Shown here: positions 14,926 to 25,900 of the stretch, piece after piece
Layout of the letters: the number at the start of each line of letters is the position of its first letter
Position numbering within the stretch: the first letter of the stretch is position 1
Assembly (NCBI GenBank): GCA_910583545.1
Contig: CAJTXM010000009.1
Coordinates: forward strand, 6,349 to 70,348
DNA from: an uncultured Christensenella sp.
Lineage (GTDB): Bacteria; Bacillota; Clostridia; Christensenellales; Borkfalkiaceae
Length of the DNA stretch: 64,000 nt
Direction: 5' to 3'
The notes under the pieces: generated by a model
The model's database searches: none
Told to the model about the DNA's origin: nothing
The model's input: only the letters and a program-made list of their open reading frames with translations
Translations under genes and position numbers: made by a program

Positions 14926-17900
14926 TTAACGGACGTATTCGCCGTTTGCAAAAAATATTATGCCTTCCTTTGTCAGAATTTCACGTTGCGATTGAGTCCA
15001 GACTGTACTGTTTCCGCCGAACGAAAGGCAATCCTCCCTTTCGATGAAATGGGGATACTGACTTCTTATCAGGTAGCCCAAAGCTTCGTTGTTAAGCATC
15101 AGACTTGAAATACTGTAACGAGTGACGTCGAAATCATAAAGTACGTCTATTCTATCGATTGACGCGGTGACGGAAGCGATACTGTCGAATACGGGAACTT
15201 TGAGCTGTCCGTCGCCCGTTTCTGTTTCGAGAAGTTTAAACAGTTTGTCGAGCTGTTCTGCGGAGATTACCGCCGTCTTTTCCGAAAGCTGATTTTTGTA
15301 TATCCTGTTATAACGGGTTTCGACGTTGTCTGCCTTGAAAACGGAATCGGCGTTTAATTCGACTATTTCGTTCGTGAACGTGGCGCGCATTATTACGCTG
15401 GATAAAATCGCGGTGCGGTTTTCTTCCGCAGGCAGGCGAAGATCGTCCCTGACGTTCCACTCCTCAATCGAAGTTTCTCCGCAAATTGCCGTGACTGCGT
15501 CGATAAAGCGCAGAGCTTCGTTGATATCGACGAGCATTTCAAACGTATCGTAGATATCGGAAGTAACTATAAGAGACCTGTTGTTTATCAGCGTATCTGA
15601 AAAATTTGCAAGTATCAGATAAGAATTCGGCTCGTTCGCCTTGTCGGGGACGAGATGTCTTCTGACGTCGCTTACAGGTATGACGGCGACGTCGAGATTT
15701 TCAAGGTCCTTGCCTTCGAGAAGGTCGACGATTGCAAAAATTTCACGCTGACGAAGAACGGGAATGTCGCTTCGTTCGGCTTTATAAGAATAAACCAGCT
15801 CTTCCTCTTTTTCGAACGTATCCTTGACCGATTTTGTGAACGCGCCGATAATTATATCCGAACGGTAAATTACGTCAAGCTTGCTCTTGCCGGCCTCTGC
15901 AATGCTCGGACCGTTAAGGTTCTTTATTTTGTCCTTGAACACTACGTTTTCAAAGTCGGCGAAATCGGTCATTCCAAGTTCGTCGAAAGCAAAGACGAGA
16001 TTTTTTATTTCGGATTCCGAATACGTTAAAGCGTTGTTTTTGATTTTGCTTTTTACGGTTGCGTCGATAACGTCGTCAGTCAGGAATTTATCTATCTTTT
16101 TAGTAATAATTCCTCTTGCGATGCCGGACTTGCAGATTTGTTCTATTCCGTCTTTATATGAAGCAAGATTTGCGACTTTATCTGCTGCGATACCGTTCTC
16201 GATATCGGTAATTCCGAGAGGTTCGAGCGCGTTGACAAGCGCAAAAATCTCTTCCTTTTTATATACCTTATTCATCTTGAACGAATCGCGCACGTTCAGC
16301 CCGATTAGTTCTTCGTCCGTCTTATCCTCTCCGCAGAGCGCCTTATCGATTTCGTCGGTGATAAAGTAGCGGATTATTGCCGAGGGGTACATAATATCAA
16401 GCGCCGATCTGCGCTGAGCGTCGTCCTCGCGCGGAACGGTGAGGGTAATAATCTGATTTTTTACCTTGTCCGCAAGTTCGCCGTTTTCAAGCTTTAAAAT
16501 ATCGAGCGAGAAAATTTCGGCAGTTTCGGAAAGCGAACGCAGTTCGTCGAGAGTATAGTAACCGCCGTCCTTCGCGCTTGCGATAACTTCGTTTTCTATC
16601 ACTCCCGTCAAAGCCGAGTCAAGCTGTTTTGTTATGCTGTTTTTGATTATATCGGAAGCATAGCAAACTTCAAGACGCGTCAGAGACGACTCGGGCTGAG
16701 AATACGAGATTTTGTTGAGCGTCTGCAAAAGCGTGTTTGTGCTTTCGGAAACAGCCTCGGACGTAAATTCAAATTCATTACCGTCCGCGGAATGGGAAAT
16801 ATTGAAAATTTCGTCGAGCGCGCCTATCATCGAGGGAAGTTCCCTGCGCCAGAGGTTGGATATATCGTAATTTTTAAGATTTTCACGCTTTCCTGCCTCT
16901 CTGTAATTTTCAGGTACGTCGAGAACCGAGGAAATGCCGTTATTATCGTCCACGATAAAGTTGACGACCGAAGCCGAAATTACGGTACTTCTCTCTAAAA
17001 TATCTTTCTGCTCGATGAGTTTTCTCAAAATATTTTCGTTTGACGTATCGGAAGAAATGCCGAATTCTTTCAGATCCGTGAAAAGGGAAATAAGCTCGCT
17101 CTTTCTTATCACGCGCGAAAGCGTGTCGTCCTTCAACGAATTGCAGGCAGACGATGGAATTATTATATCGAAATCGCCGAAGCTGAATTCTCCGCCGTCG
17201 AGGACGTGAGAGATAGAGTAATGGAAAACGTCGGAAGTAAACATTTCTTCTATGCTGAAACTTTCGAGATTTTCTATCGTATTGAAAATGCCGTCGTCTA
17301 AAAGCTCGTCGCCGGACATCAGTCTTTCGACGTCAAGTCCCAAAATATCGACGGCGTTTAACAGTCTTCTCAGCTCTCCCGCGCGTTCAGCAGATTCTGA
17401 TATCCAGCTTTCCGCATCGTAATAAGCTATGGGAACAATTACCGTATTATTGCCTGCAAACTGCTTTATCAACGCCTTTCCCACCGTTGCTTCGGCAATT
17501 TTGTTGCCGTTGTCAATAAGTTTTTCAAACGTCGGGTTTTGCAGTAGTTCGTTTACCGTTTTGGAATTCAGTCCCTCTTCCGCAAGCGGAATGACGTAGT
17601 CGACAAGCTCGGGGAAAGCGTCGAAGATTTCTTTAAGTTCTGTTTCGTTTATTAAATTTACCGTATTGTTCGAACTGTCGCATTCGAGCGAAGCCGTCGG
17701 AATTATCAATACGTCGCCGGCTCTTTCTATTATGACCGAAGATAAAACCGAGCGCAGGATATCAGATTTTGTGAGGTACAGAGCAAGATTATTGCCGTGA
17801 GCGTTCGGGTCGTCGAGGGTGATAGTTTCGGCAAGCTTTTGCGCAAGAGCCGAGAACTCGGACGTTTCGTCCAAAAGACCGTCGACAAGCTCCTTATTCG

Positions 17901-20019
17901 ATTTGTTGCAAAGGAGACGCAAGCCTTTTAAAAGATGATAAAGCTCGCCGTTTATTACGTTGCCGCTGCCGTCGTATCTGTTTTCGTAGACTATATTTTC
18001 GGGGAAATATACGTTTTCGGATACTTTTTGAAGCTGTTCTGAAATTAGCGAGGTGATTTTTTTGGAGTTAAGGACTCTGCCTATGAGTGCGGAATCTGTG
18101 ACGACTTCCGTAAGCTCGTCGTAGGCTTTGATATTTTCGGCATAGTTTTCATTTTCCTCGTCGAAAACCGAGACTACTTTATCAAGAAAATTACCTCCGC
18201 CTGAAACGTGGTCGTAAATCGTGAACACAGAATCCGAGACGTGCAAAAGCGCCCTGATTTCGTCTGTCCAGCGCACGGATTCGTTCTTTACTGAAGCATA
18301 AGTAATGCCGTCCTCTCCCTCGTCCGTCAGGTATTTATTGTCGAAATAACAGTACAGTCTGCAAAGTACGGGATCCATTTCGTTACTGCGCTCTGATGAA
18401 AGGATCGAAAGCTCTTCCATCTGCGGAATAAGATTTCTTGCCACGGTCAAGGGGTCTTTAACGTCTATTTCGCCTGCAAGCACGGACAGAACGATATCGA
18501 GCACTACGCGCGCATCCCTCTTCGTGAACAGATGATTAACCGTAAGATAAGGAGGTATTTCTGTAAGCTCTTCCGCAGAAACGCCTTTTAAAGCCCTTTC
18601 GTCGGGAATAACTTCCGTAAGATATCCGCGTCTGAACATAACCTGCAACAGCTCTCTGTTGTCAGCGCTGACTTTCGACATAAATTTCATATCGTCGATA
18701 TTCGCAATTACTGCGTCGGCAAGCGAAAGCGCAAAATTTATGACGTACGTCTGTTCGTCGAAGTTATCGATAAGATTATCGAATTCGACTCTGAATTCGG
18801 GATTTGTGAAAACCTGTAAGACGGTGTCCATCGCCTGATCTTTATTTTCCGCATCGCCGTTCAATATCGGCGTAAGCTCTGTTTCGCCGTATTTCATTAA
18901 AAGCGCGAGCGTGTCCTTTGCAAAGCCCGTGTATGCACCGAGCTCCTTACGGAATTTGACGTCATCGCTGACGCCGTGTAATTCATCGTCGAGACCGCCG
19001 GAAAAGACTATGTCGGCGGCGTAAAGATAATACGGAGTATCCTCCGGATCACGGATTGAATTCAGAACCTTAAAAATACCCTGATCGCCGTAGCTTTCTA
19101 TCGAGCGGTAAATGGAAATTATCTGACCGTTGCCGAAGTCGACGTTTTCGGGAAGCCTGCTTGCGTTTACTCCGCCCGTTGCGACAAAGAATATACTGCC
19201 GATAAACGAGAGCGAAACTATTCCCGTAACAAGACCGCGTGCAAGCCCGACGCAGCCGCCGCCGACCGGACGGGATTTATACGAAGAGTCCGTCTGATTG
19301 AGCGCGAAACGCGCGTTCCTCTTCCGCCTGTATTTGCGTTCCGAATAGAAAATCAGATAGATTATGTAGAGAATAAATTTAAGGAACTGATATACAAAAA
19401 ACAGAACGAACGCAAACGCGATGCGGTAAATCATATTGATAAGCGCAAGAATATAAGCGCCGTTCGCCTGAATAAGTATGCCGATTTCATTCTTGTCTTC
19501 CAGGAAATTGTTGAAATATTCCAAAAGCACTTCACGCAGGTTTACACACTCGGAACTGACTCCGAGTTTGCTTTGAAGTCCGTTTTCGCCCATAAAAAGA
19601 TTTACGGCGTCAAGCAAAAATTTATCGACCGCAGGGCTTGTTATACAGAAGAAATACACTCCTATGCAAAGCCCTGCCGCAATGACCGCGTGAAGAAGGA
19701 AAATAAGACTCTTCCTTAGTCCCCTGCTTATTCCCGTAAGCGTTGACAAAAGTACGGCTATTAAAAATATAATAGTCGGGAGCCACGCAATACCGAATCC
19801 GATGAGTCCCTGCACGTCTTTGTTGACAAAATAATAGACCAGAAATCCGCTGACAGTCAAAGACGCAAAGACGAGCACTAAGAACATTGCGCGCACGCCG
19901 TGCTTGAAGCCTTTGAAAATACCGAGGCACAAAGAGGCAAAAACCGCAAGCGCAAATACGGAGATAAGCCAGTTTTCGAGTATTAAATTGATGAGCTTTG
20001 CAACCGATGCGATCGTCAT
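14926..20019 (-). CDS. 1697-residue protein, CvpA-like membrane N-terminus plus long repeat region
   Basis: Residues 1-285 hold six or seven membrane helices. The opening (LISVFALAVFASLCLGIFKGFKHGVRA, a further helix, then GISRGLRKSLIFLLHAV) resembles the small membrane protein CvpA, seemingly twice. After the last helix (about 257-282) come some 1400 acidic, helix-rich residues without cysteine clusters or a known enzyme motif. These contain recurring units with a motif such as SDIIKNSITKQLDSAL, SAIIRYFITDEIDKAL, SGIARGIITKKIDKFL or SDIIIGAFTKSVKDTF, each preceded by a segment like EIFALVNALEPLGITDI. An excellent AAAGGAGG site fixes the ATG at 20019. Which side of the membrane the long part occupies is unclear; an odd number of helices would place it outside. 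I do not recognise a function. Confidence 0.85.
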   Translation of the reverse strand: MTIASVAKLINLILENWLISVFALAVFASLCLGIFKGFKHGVRAMFLVLVFASLTVSGFLVYYFVNKDVQGLIGFGIAWLPTIIFLIAVLLSTLTGISRGLRKSLIFLLHAVIAAGLCIGVYFFCITSPAVDKFLLDAVNLFMGENGLQSKLGVSSECVNLREVLLEYFNNFLEDKNEIGILIQANGAYILALINMIYRIAFAFVLFFVYQFLKFILYIIYLIFYSERKYRRKRNARFALNQTDSSYKSRPVGGGCVGLARGLVTGIVSLSFIGSIFFVATGGVNASRLPENVDFGNGQIISIYRSIESYGDQGIFKVLNSIRDPEDTPYYLYAADIVFSGGLDDELHGVSDDVKFRKELGAYTGFAKDTLALLMKYGETELTPILNGDAENKDQAMDTVLQVFTNPEFRVEFDNLIDNFDEQTYVINFALSLADAVIANIDDMKFMSKVSADNRELLQVMFRRGYLTEVIPDERALKGVSAEELTEIPPYLTVNHLFTKRDARVVLDIVLSVLAGEIDVKDPLTVARNLIPQMEELSILSSERSNEMDPVLCRLYCYFDNKYLTDEGEDGITYASVKNESVRWTDEIRALLHVSDSVFTIYDHVSGGGNFLDKVVSVFDEENENYAENIKAYDELTEVVTDSALIGRVLNSKKITSLISEQLQKVSENVYFPENIVYENRYDGSGNVINGELYHLLKGLRLLCNKSNKELVDGLLDETSEFSALAQKLAETITLDDPNAHGNNLALYLTKSDILRSVLSSVIIERAGDVLIIPTASLECDSSNNTVNLINETELKEIFDAFPELVDYVIPLAEEGLNSKTVNELLQNPTFEKLIDNGNKIAEATVGKALIKQFAGNNTVIVPIAYYDAESWISESAERAGELRRLLNAVDILGLDVERLMSGDELLDDGIFNTIENLESFSIEEMFTSDVFHYSISHVLDGGEFSFGDFDIIIPSSACNSLKDDTLSRVIRKSELISLFTDLKEFGISSDTSNENILRKLIEQKDILERSTVISASVVNFIVDDNNGISSVLDVPENYREAGKRENLKNYDISNLWRRELPSMIGALDEIFNISHSADGNEFEFTSEAVSESTNTLLQTLNKISYSQPESSLTRLEVCYASDIIKNSITKQLDSALTGVIENEVIASAKDGGYYTLDELRSLSETAEIFSLDILKLENGELADKVKNQIITLTVPREDDAQRRSALDIMYPSAIIRYFITDEIDKALCGEDKTDEELIGLNVRDSFKMNKVYKKEEIFALVNALEPLGITDIENGIAADKVANLASYKDGIEQICKSGIARGIITKKIDKFLTDDVIDATVKSKIKNNALTYSESEIKNLVFAFDELGMTDFADFENVVFKDKIKNLNGPSIAEAGKSKLDVIYRSDIIIGAFTKSVKDTFEKEEELVYSYKAERSDIPVLRQREIFAIVDLLEGKDLENLDVAVIPVSDVRRHLVPDKANEPNSYLILANFSDTLINNRSLIVTSDIYDTFEMLVDINEALRFIDAVTAICGETSIEEWNVRDDLRLPAEENRTAILSSVIMRATFTNEIVELNADSVFKADNVETRYNRIYKNQLSEKTAVISAEQLDKLFKLLETETGDGQLKVPVFDSIASVTASIDRIDVLYDFDVTRYSISSLMLNNEALGYLIRSQYPHFIEREDCLSFGGNSTVWTQSQREILTKEGIIFFANGEYVR

Positions 20020-20039
20020 TGCTTACCTCCTTTTAAAAT

Positions 20040-21155
20040 TTAACGCCTTGTAACTCCGGCAAAAAAGTCGTCGGAAAGATTTGCGTTTATCCTGTAATCA
20101 AGAGTTATTTTATTGAGTCCCGTAAATAAATCGAGAAGTTTTCCGCCCTCGTAAACGGGGCTGTCGAATGAAAGATATTTAATAGCGTTCGTGCCGTCAA
20201 AGCAGCCCTTGCTGAGTTCCGCAGTAGGCATATCGAATAATTGAAGCGATTTGCAGTTTTTAAAAGCGCCCTGCATTACGGTAATTTTTCCGCAGAACAT
20301 CGAGGCGGATACCGTCTTCAACGACGGACAATTTTCAAACGCGCCCGTTTCGATACAGAACGAATTAACGACGCTGACAGTCACGCTTTCTACGTCAGAT
20401 CTGTTGAATGCGCCGGAAGCGATTTTCGAGACGCGCTTTCCGTCTAAAAGGTCGGGAATTTCCACTTCCTTTTCCTCGCCCCTGTATTGCAGGACGGTAA
20501 CGAAGCCGTCGCTCTCTTTGACAATGAAATCGTCCACAGCGTACGCGCCCGATACCGATTTGAAATAGAAAGCCGAGCCTATTATAAGTCCTGCGACTAT
20601 GACGGTCAGAATTACGTTGAATACCGACGGAAATATAGCCTTGTTCCTGCGGAAAATGTTGCGGATATTAAAGCCTAATTTGTTTTTCTTTACGCCGGCT
20701 TCCGCCTTGGGCGCAGTTTTATTCTTTTTAGGCGCGACCTGAGGCGCGGTCACGGGTACGGTTTCGGCATACTCGGCGAAGCTGTAAGAATTATCCGAAA
20801 ACTCTCCGCCGCTCCACTTGACCCTGTCGAAGCAAGCTTCTTCGAGCCTGACTTCAAGACTTTCGCATTCGTAATTAATTTTGAGTTTTGCATCGGGAAC
20901 GAAAAGTCCGTTCGGCTCCGCTGTGAAATCTTTATGAATAACTGTCGACTTTTCCAAAAGCCTGTTTTCGGAATTGAACTGCGAAACTTCGAATTTGATT
21001 TCGAAAAGGCGTTGGTTTACGTTGTTGGAAAATCTGAATAAGACATATTTTTCTTTGGCGTGCGAATCTTCGAATATTATATATTCGTGCAGAGAAACGA
21101 TGTCCTGAGGAGTTTTCGAATACTTGATTTTCCGGATATTGTTATACGAACTCAT
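20040..21155 (-). CDS. single-pass membrane protein with LRR_5 (BspA-like) repeats
   Basis: The 371-residue protein has an N-terminal domain of about 115 residues rich in beta strands, a basic linker (PKKNKTAPKAEAGVKKNKLG), one membrane helix (about 175-198), and a C-terminal domain. The last part has the BspA-type leucine-rich pattern: KRVSKIASGAFNRSDVESVTV, IETGAFENCPSLKTV, VMQGAFKNCKSLQLFDM and LSKGCFDGTNAIKYLSF. With basic residues before the helix, the repeats should face outside. LRR_5 repeats are usually binding modules on surface proteins. The start at 21155 overlaps the preceding frame by 14 bases and has GGAGG 11 bases upstream. The function is unknown; the operon suggests an envelope role. 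Confidence 0.8.
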   Translation of the reverse strand: MSSYNNIRKIKYSKTPQDIVSLHEYIIFEDSHAKEKYVLFRFSNNVNQRLFEIKFEVSQFNSENRLLEKSTVIHKDFTAEPNGLFVPDAKLKINYECESLEVRLEEACFDRVKWSGGEFSDNSYSFAEYAETVPVTAPQVAPKKNKTAPKAEAGVKKNKLGFNIRNIFRRNKAIFPSVFNVILTVIVAGLIIGSAFYFKSVSGAYAVDDFIVKESDGFVTVLQYRGEEKEVEIPDLLDGKRVSKIASGAFNRSDVESVTVSVVNSFCIETGAFENCPSLKTVSASMFCGKITVMQGAFKNCKSLQLFDMPTAELSKGCFDGTNAIKYLSFDSPVYEGGKLLDLFTGLNKITLDYRINANLSDDFFAGVTRR

Positions 21156-21855
21156 ACTCTACGGCACCTCCGTTTAAAGCTTTTGCATTCTTTTTGCGGA
21201 AGCACAGAACAGTTATTCCGTAGCTTAAAAGAGCCAGGAGAAAGCATACCGCAACGGAAATGTAGTTGAGCGTATCGTTAAAGTACAGCGCGGAAATATC
21301 CTTTAAAAATATTTCGATAAGCATATGCCTGAGCGCGAATAAAAACGCAAAAAAAGTGAACGATTTTACGAGCGCGTAAAGACGGATACGCTTTTTCGAC
21401 ATAGGACGTATAACGTCAGTGTTAATCTCTGCATCGTCCGCAGTACCTATTACGACGTTGACGTGCGCGCAGCGGCGGCTAAGCGTAATTATTTTGGAGT
21501 TTAACGCAGTGTCGAACTCGTCAATCTGCTGAACCTTTACAACTCTGCCGTGCGCGGAATATTCCATTACGAAATATCTGACGTACGAAAACTTTTTAAC
21601 GAATTTGCAGACGAGGTATCTGTCGAATTCGGTTTTGCATACGGCGTATTTACTGATATATTCCTTAGTTTCGCCCGAAGTGAAATAGACGGAATTTTTA
21701 CCGTTGGTAAGCTTGCTTTTGCTCATCAACTCGTCCGCGGTATAGATATGGTAATATTTATTTTTCAACAGCTGTGATAAAAGCAACAGCAAAAGCCCTG
21801 CGACAAACAATGCCGCCGACGCTATGCACAGCACTCTCCATACGGTTAAAGTCAT
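21142..21855 (-). CDS. membrane protein of unknown function (237 residues)
   Basis: One helix near the N-terminus (about 8-29) is followed by a soluble domain of about 120 residues and two or three helices in the last third (about 165-228). The soluble part includes TADELMSKSKLTNGKNSVYFTSG and a YLVCKFVKKFSYVRYFVMEYSAHGRVV-type strand pattern. An AAGGAAC site precedes the ATG. It overlaps the LRR-type membrane protein that follows by 14 bases, so the two are translationally linked and may form a complex. I do not recognise a family. Confidence 0.75.
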   Translation of the reverse strand: MTLTVWRVLCIASAALFVAGLLLLLLSQLLKNKYYHIYTADELMSKSKLTNGKNSVYFTSGETKEYISKYAVCKTEFDRYLVCKFVKKFSYVRYFVMEYSAHGRVVKVQQIDEFDTALNSKIITLSRRCAHVNVVIGTADDAEINTDVIRPMSKKRIRLYALVKSFTFFAFLFALRHMLIEIFLKDISALYFNDTLNYISVAVCFLLALLSYGITVLCFRKKNAKALNGGAVEYEFV

Positions 21856-21888
21856 AATAGGTTCCTTAAAATTTATTTTTGCTTAAAA

Positions 21889-22992
21889 TCAAACGCTTTC
21901 CTGAGTTGAAACAATCGGGTCCGCTTTCGGCATAACAGGTTGTGTTTTTTCAACCTGAATTTGCTGTTCTCTTGGATTTAATTCCGCCCGTTCGGTTGCA
22001 GGCGACGGCTCCGAAAGCCGTTTTATATTTTTCTTTTTGCCGTCGGGCAGGATGAAAATCTGCGATTTTTTTTCCGCCTTTTCAAGAATACCGCAAGGAT
22101 CTTCCGCGCACTCGAAAAGCGTTTGCAGATTTTCAGCCGTGACGCTTGTCAAAACCTTGCCGCAACATTCTTTTACGTTTACCTTTTCATTCAGGCGCAC
22201 CGCCGTTACGGGGTCGAGAACTATATCTTCGAAGAGCCGTTCTTTAAATACACGGGTTGCAAGCGTGAGTACGGGCGCAAACGTGAGATATAAAAGAAGC
22301 GAGGCAATTATCCAGATTACGAGGACAAAGGCAAACATATTTGACGGAACAACCTCGGTCAAAAGAAAATATCCGCCAGTGCCGACCGCAGTAAAATACA
22401 GAAGTCTTAAAAGACCCGACACTAAATAGACCGCAAACACGGCGCCTTTGCCTTTGCCGAGCATAGTCCTGAAACAGGACGCTATCGCTTCGCCTGCGCT
22501 TATTCCTGCGTTGTTTGCGATTATATATGCGGTAGGCGAAAAAATGAGAAACGCAATCAGCATATACACCGCGCAAAGCGGTACGAACGGAGCCGTAAAG
22601 AGCAATACGAAAATTTCGTATTTTTCATAGTTTACAAGTTTACTTATTCCGTATCCAATTCCGCCGAATGCAGAAGCTGCGGCGCAAATCACGACAAGAC
22701 CGGCAAACGCTATGAGCGCTTGAAGACAGACTGTCAGAAGATAAGTCCAGACGGAAGCGCGCTTGCCCGTGTCCTTGAAAGAGGACGAAAAATTGAGCAT
22801 ATTGCACTTTCTTGCAACGTAACCCTGCCTTACGGCAGAGAGATTGAAATGCAGATTGAAAACTATCAGAAGCCTTCCGAAAAATTCGGCGATCGAATAC
22901 AGGATAAAGCGGAAGAAGCATTTGTTTTTGTAGATAGTCTTTGCGGACGCCGTTAAAGCTTCATCGAAATAATATTTAAATCCGCGGTTCAT
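21889..22992 (-). CDS. six-helix membrane protein of unknown function (367 residues)
   Basis: The protein has about six membrane segments between residues 25 and 250, with Gly/Ala-rich helices such as ALIAFAGLVVICAAASAFGG. This is followed by a cytosolic-looking tail of about 110 residues that ends in a Pro/Glu-rich stretch. The pattern recalls bacterial multi-pass proteins of the glycerophosphoryl-phosphodiesterase membrane-domain or DUF975 type, but the match is too loose for a name. The ATG overlaps the stop of the 3358-residue gene by four bases and has AAGGAGG nearby, so it is tightly coupled to the giant MBG protein. It could help insert or anchor that protein; this is inference. Confidence 0.75.
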   Translation of the reverse strand: MNRGFKYYFDEALTASAKTIYKNKCFFRFILYSIAEFFGRLLIVFNLHFNLSAVRQGYVARKCNMLNFSSSFKDTGKRASVWTYLLTVCLQALIAFAGLVVICAAASAFGGIGYGISKLVNYEKYEIFVLLFTAPFVPLCAVYMLIAFLIFSPTAYIIANNAGISAGEAIASCFRTMLGKGKGAVFAVYLVSGLLRLLYFTAVGTGGYFLLTEVVPSNMFAFVLVIWIIASLLLYLTFAPVLTLATRVFKERLFEDIVLDPVTAVRLNEKVNVKECCGKVLTSVTAENLQTLFECAEDPCGILEKAEKKSQIFILPDGKKKNIKRLSEPSPATERAELNPREQQIQVEKTQPVMPKADPIVSTQESV

Positions 22993-25900
22993 ATGCTCTC
23001 CTCCTTTACCTGATTTTCCGTCTGAATATAATTGAATATGACGTTGTAATAACTGCTTCTGTCGTTCTCTCCGCTGAAATCGCGGACAACCGCTACGAAT
23101 TTGTTTCCGACGACCGAAACCGTAAGTTTATCGCCGTAGACGAAACTGCCCTGTTCTATTCTGTAAGCCGAGGGGTCTATCGCTACGCCCTCTTCCACTT
23201 CGGAAGGCGCGAAGTTAACTCTGACAGTCACTGTTCTGGGCACCACTTGTATATAGGTGTCTTCATAGTCTGCGCCCTCGTACACGACTTCTATTTTATA
23301 GCCGTTTGTCACGTTGGCGTTAGCGGAGTCCGTAATTTTTATCGAACCCGCTCCGAGCCAGTTTTTGATAAGTCCTGTTTCACTTGCAGGTACTATCACG
23401 GTGCCGAGGGAGATATTATGCCCCTCGACCAAGCCGTCACACCCGCTTAGTACGTAGTCGTTAAGTCCGCTCTGATCGGCTATTTTGATTTTTACTATCG
23501 TACCGTATTCTACCTGTTTAAACTCGTCGGGCGGTGCGAACTGTGAAATTTTGAGCGTGCGCTGAATAAATTCCAAAGTCGCAATAAACGAAGCTACGGA
23601 ATATTCGTCCGAAAGCGACGGAAGATATTCTTTGAGTTTGCTGTACGAGCAGATAACGTTGTAGTTTTCGATTCCGTCAGCAACACTGTCGGGATAGACG
23701 ACGTTGACTTCCGTAATTCTGACTACGCTCATTCCCGTAGACACCGTCGCCTTTCCGCTGAACCTGACCGAAAGTCTGTCTCCGCCGAAAAGAGTTTTAT
23801 CTTCGGAACCTTCAACGTACTCTATACTGAAATTGTCTTCGGGCATTTCCAGAACGTTTACGCCGTTATAAGGCTTTGAATAAGGAAGCGGAACAATGAG
23901 CACGTTTGCGGGGCGGACGGTAAGTTTACCGTACGATCTTTCTCCGTCCTGCACGGGAAAATCTTTTATATCGTAGTTACGCAAAATATCTATATCGCCA
24001 TTAGCTCCGCCGAACGATAAAACTTTTATTGTGTAACTGCCTGCATTCTGCGCGTCTGAATAGATTTCGCCGTTTTCGTGCTCGTAAGCAAATTCGGGGT
24101 CTGCATAATTCAAATCGTCGTTGCAGAAAGCCGCGTCTTTCGACCATTCGCCGTTTTCATATACATATGCGGTGAATTGATAAGCGCTTTTATCGCCGTG
24201 AACGGTTTTATTGTAAACGTAATCGCCCTCGTCATCGTAAGTCGCAACGTAAACCGTTCGGGGTAAAACCGTAAATTCAGCTGAATAATTGTATCCGACG
24301 ATTTCGTATTTCTCTTCGCCTTCGGCGCCTATGTATTCAAGCTCTACCGAAATTAAATACGTTCCTGCCTGCAATACTGCGTTTATAACGTCAGACGTAG
24401 TTCCTTTTTCGTAAAGCTTGTAAACGGCTTTATAATCCTGTTTATCGCTGTCCTGTATGAAGCCCTTATCGTTAGGTTCGAATTTATGCAAGGTGTCGTA
24501 ATCTAAGCAGCCTTGATTTATCGTCTTGCCGTTATAGGCAATATCCGTCTGAACGGTCTTAGGCGTTACGATTATCTGACGCCTTGTAAGTTCGAACGTT
24601 CCGCTGTCACAGCCGATTATTTCATAGTTTTTGCGGACGTCGGAGCCGTCTTTATCTACAAGGTCCTCAATTGTAATTTCGTAAATTCCTCTGTCCTTCA
24701 ACTCGGCTTGTGCGCCGTTTTGGGAAACGGAGAATACTGGTCTTAAATAAGCTCTGTCTCTGTCGCTGACGCCGAAATCGTTGTAATTATCGTTTAAAAC
24801 ATTCGATTTGTAAGCGCCGTCGGGATATAGAGCGTTAAGGTCGATTACTTCGCCGGAATATTCGTTCGAGGACGAAGCGCTTGCGCCGTTTACGTCTACA
24901 AACCATACGGAAAGATTTACCTGTCTTTTTACGATTTCGAACTTTGCCCTGTTGAGCGATGCGTCCGTTTCGTCGAGATAGTAATTTTGTGAAACTGCTT
25001 TACCGTCTTTGTCGCCGACGTGAATATCAAAACCTTGTACGATTGTTTCGTAAACTCCTACGCAAAGCGACGAAGGATACGACCCGTCCGTGTTCCTGAC
25101 TGTGGAATTCACGTCAATCAAAACTTCGCCTTCGGCGAGCGGCAACCTGGAATTTTCGTAATCAATGATTCCGTCGTTTTCGATTTGATACCCCGCTTCG
25201 GAAGTGTAAGTCAGTGTTACGGTGTTTATTTTAAACGCGACGCCTATCTGCGTTATCACATAGCCGATTCTGTCTGTTGCACAGTTGATTTTGTAGTTGG
25301 AGATAAGTCCTCCGTTATTCAAAGTGCAGTTTTCCGCATCGAATACTATGAGATACGAACCTGCGTCAATCGGATAATCAGACAGCTCCTTTTCAGTCAA
25401 AGGCACGAAAACGTTGTCTACGAACTCACCGTTCTGTATATAGCGGACCGAAACGGTAAGCTCTTCGCCGTAAGCCGTAGCGCTGTCGCCGTCGAATTCG
25501 TAACCGCTTCCAAGCGACTGAGGGAAAACGTATTGCTTGCCGTCGTACTGCTTACCGCCGTTTTCGGGTGCAAGCAGGTTAATCGTAATTTCTTTTTGGC
25601 TTATAGTGAAACTGCTTAACTTGACGGAAACGTCGTAGTTTGAAATATCCGCATATCCCCCGACTATCTTCTTTGAAACGGCGTCGACGTTATAGACGCC
25701 TGCGTTGACGGGGTTATTTATCAGTGAACCGTTCTGATAGTAAGCTATTTCGATTTCAAGCTCTTCGTTTTCAACCGTCTTTGCGCTTCCCTCTTCGTAG
25801 GTAAACATTTTACCGTCCGCAGTGAGCGGATAGCCGCCGAGCGTTTCGCCGTAAGTGATATCGCCGATTTCGTTTAAAACGATTATTACGGGGCGCGCCT

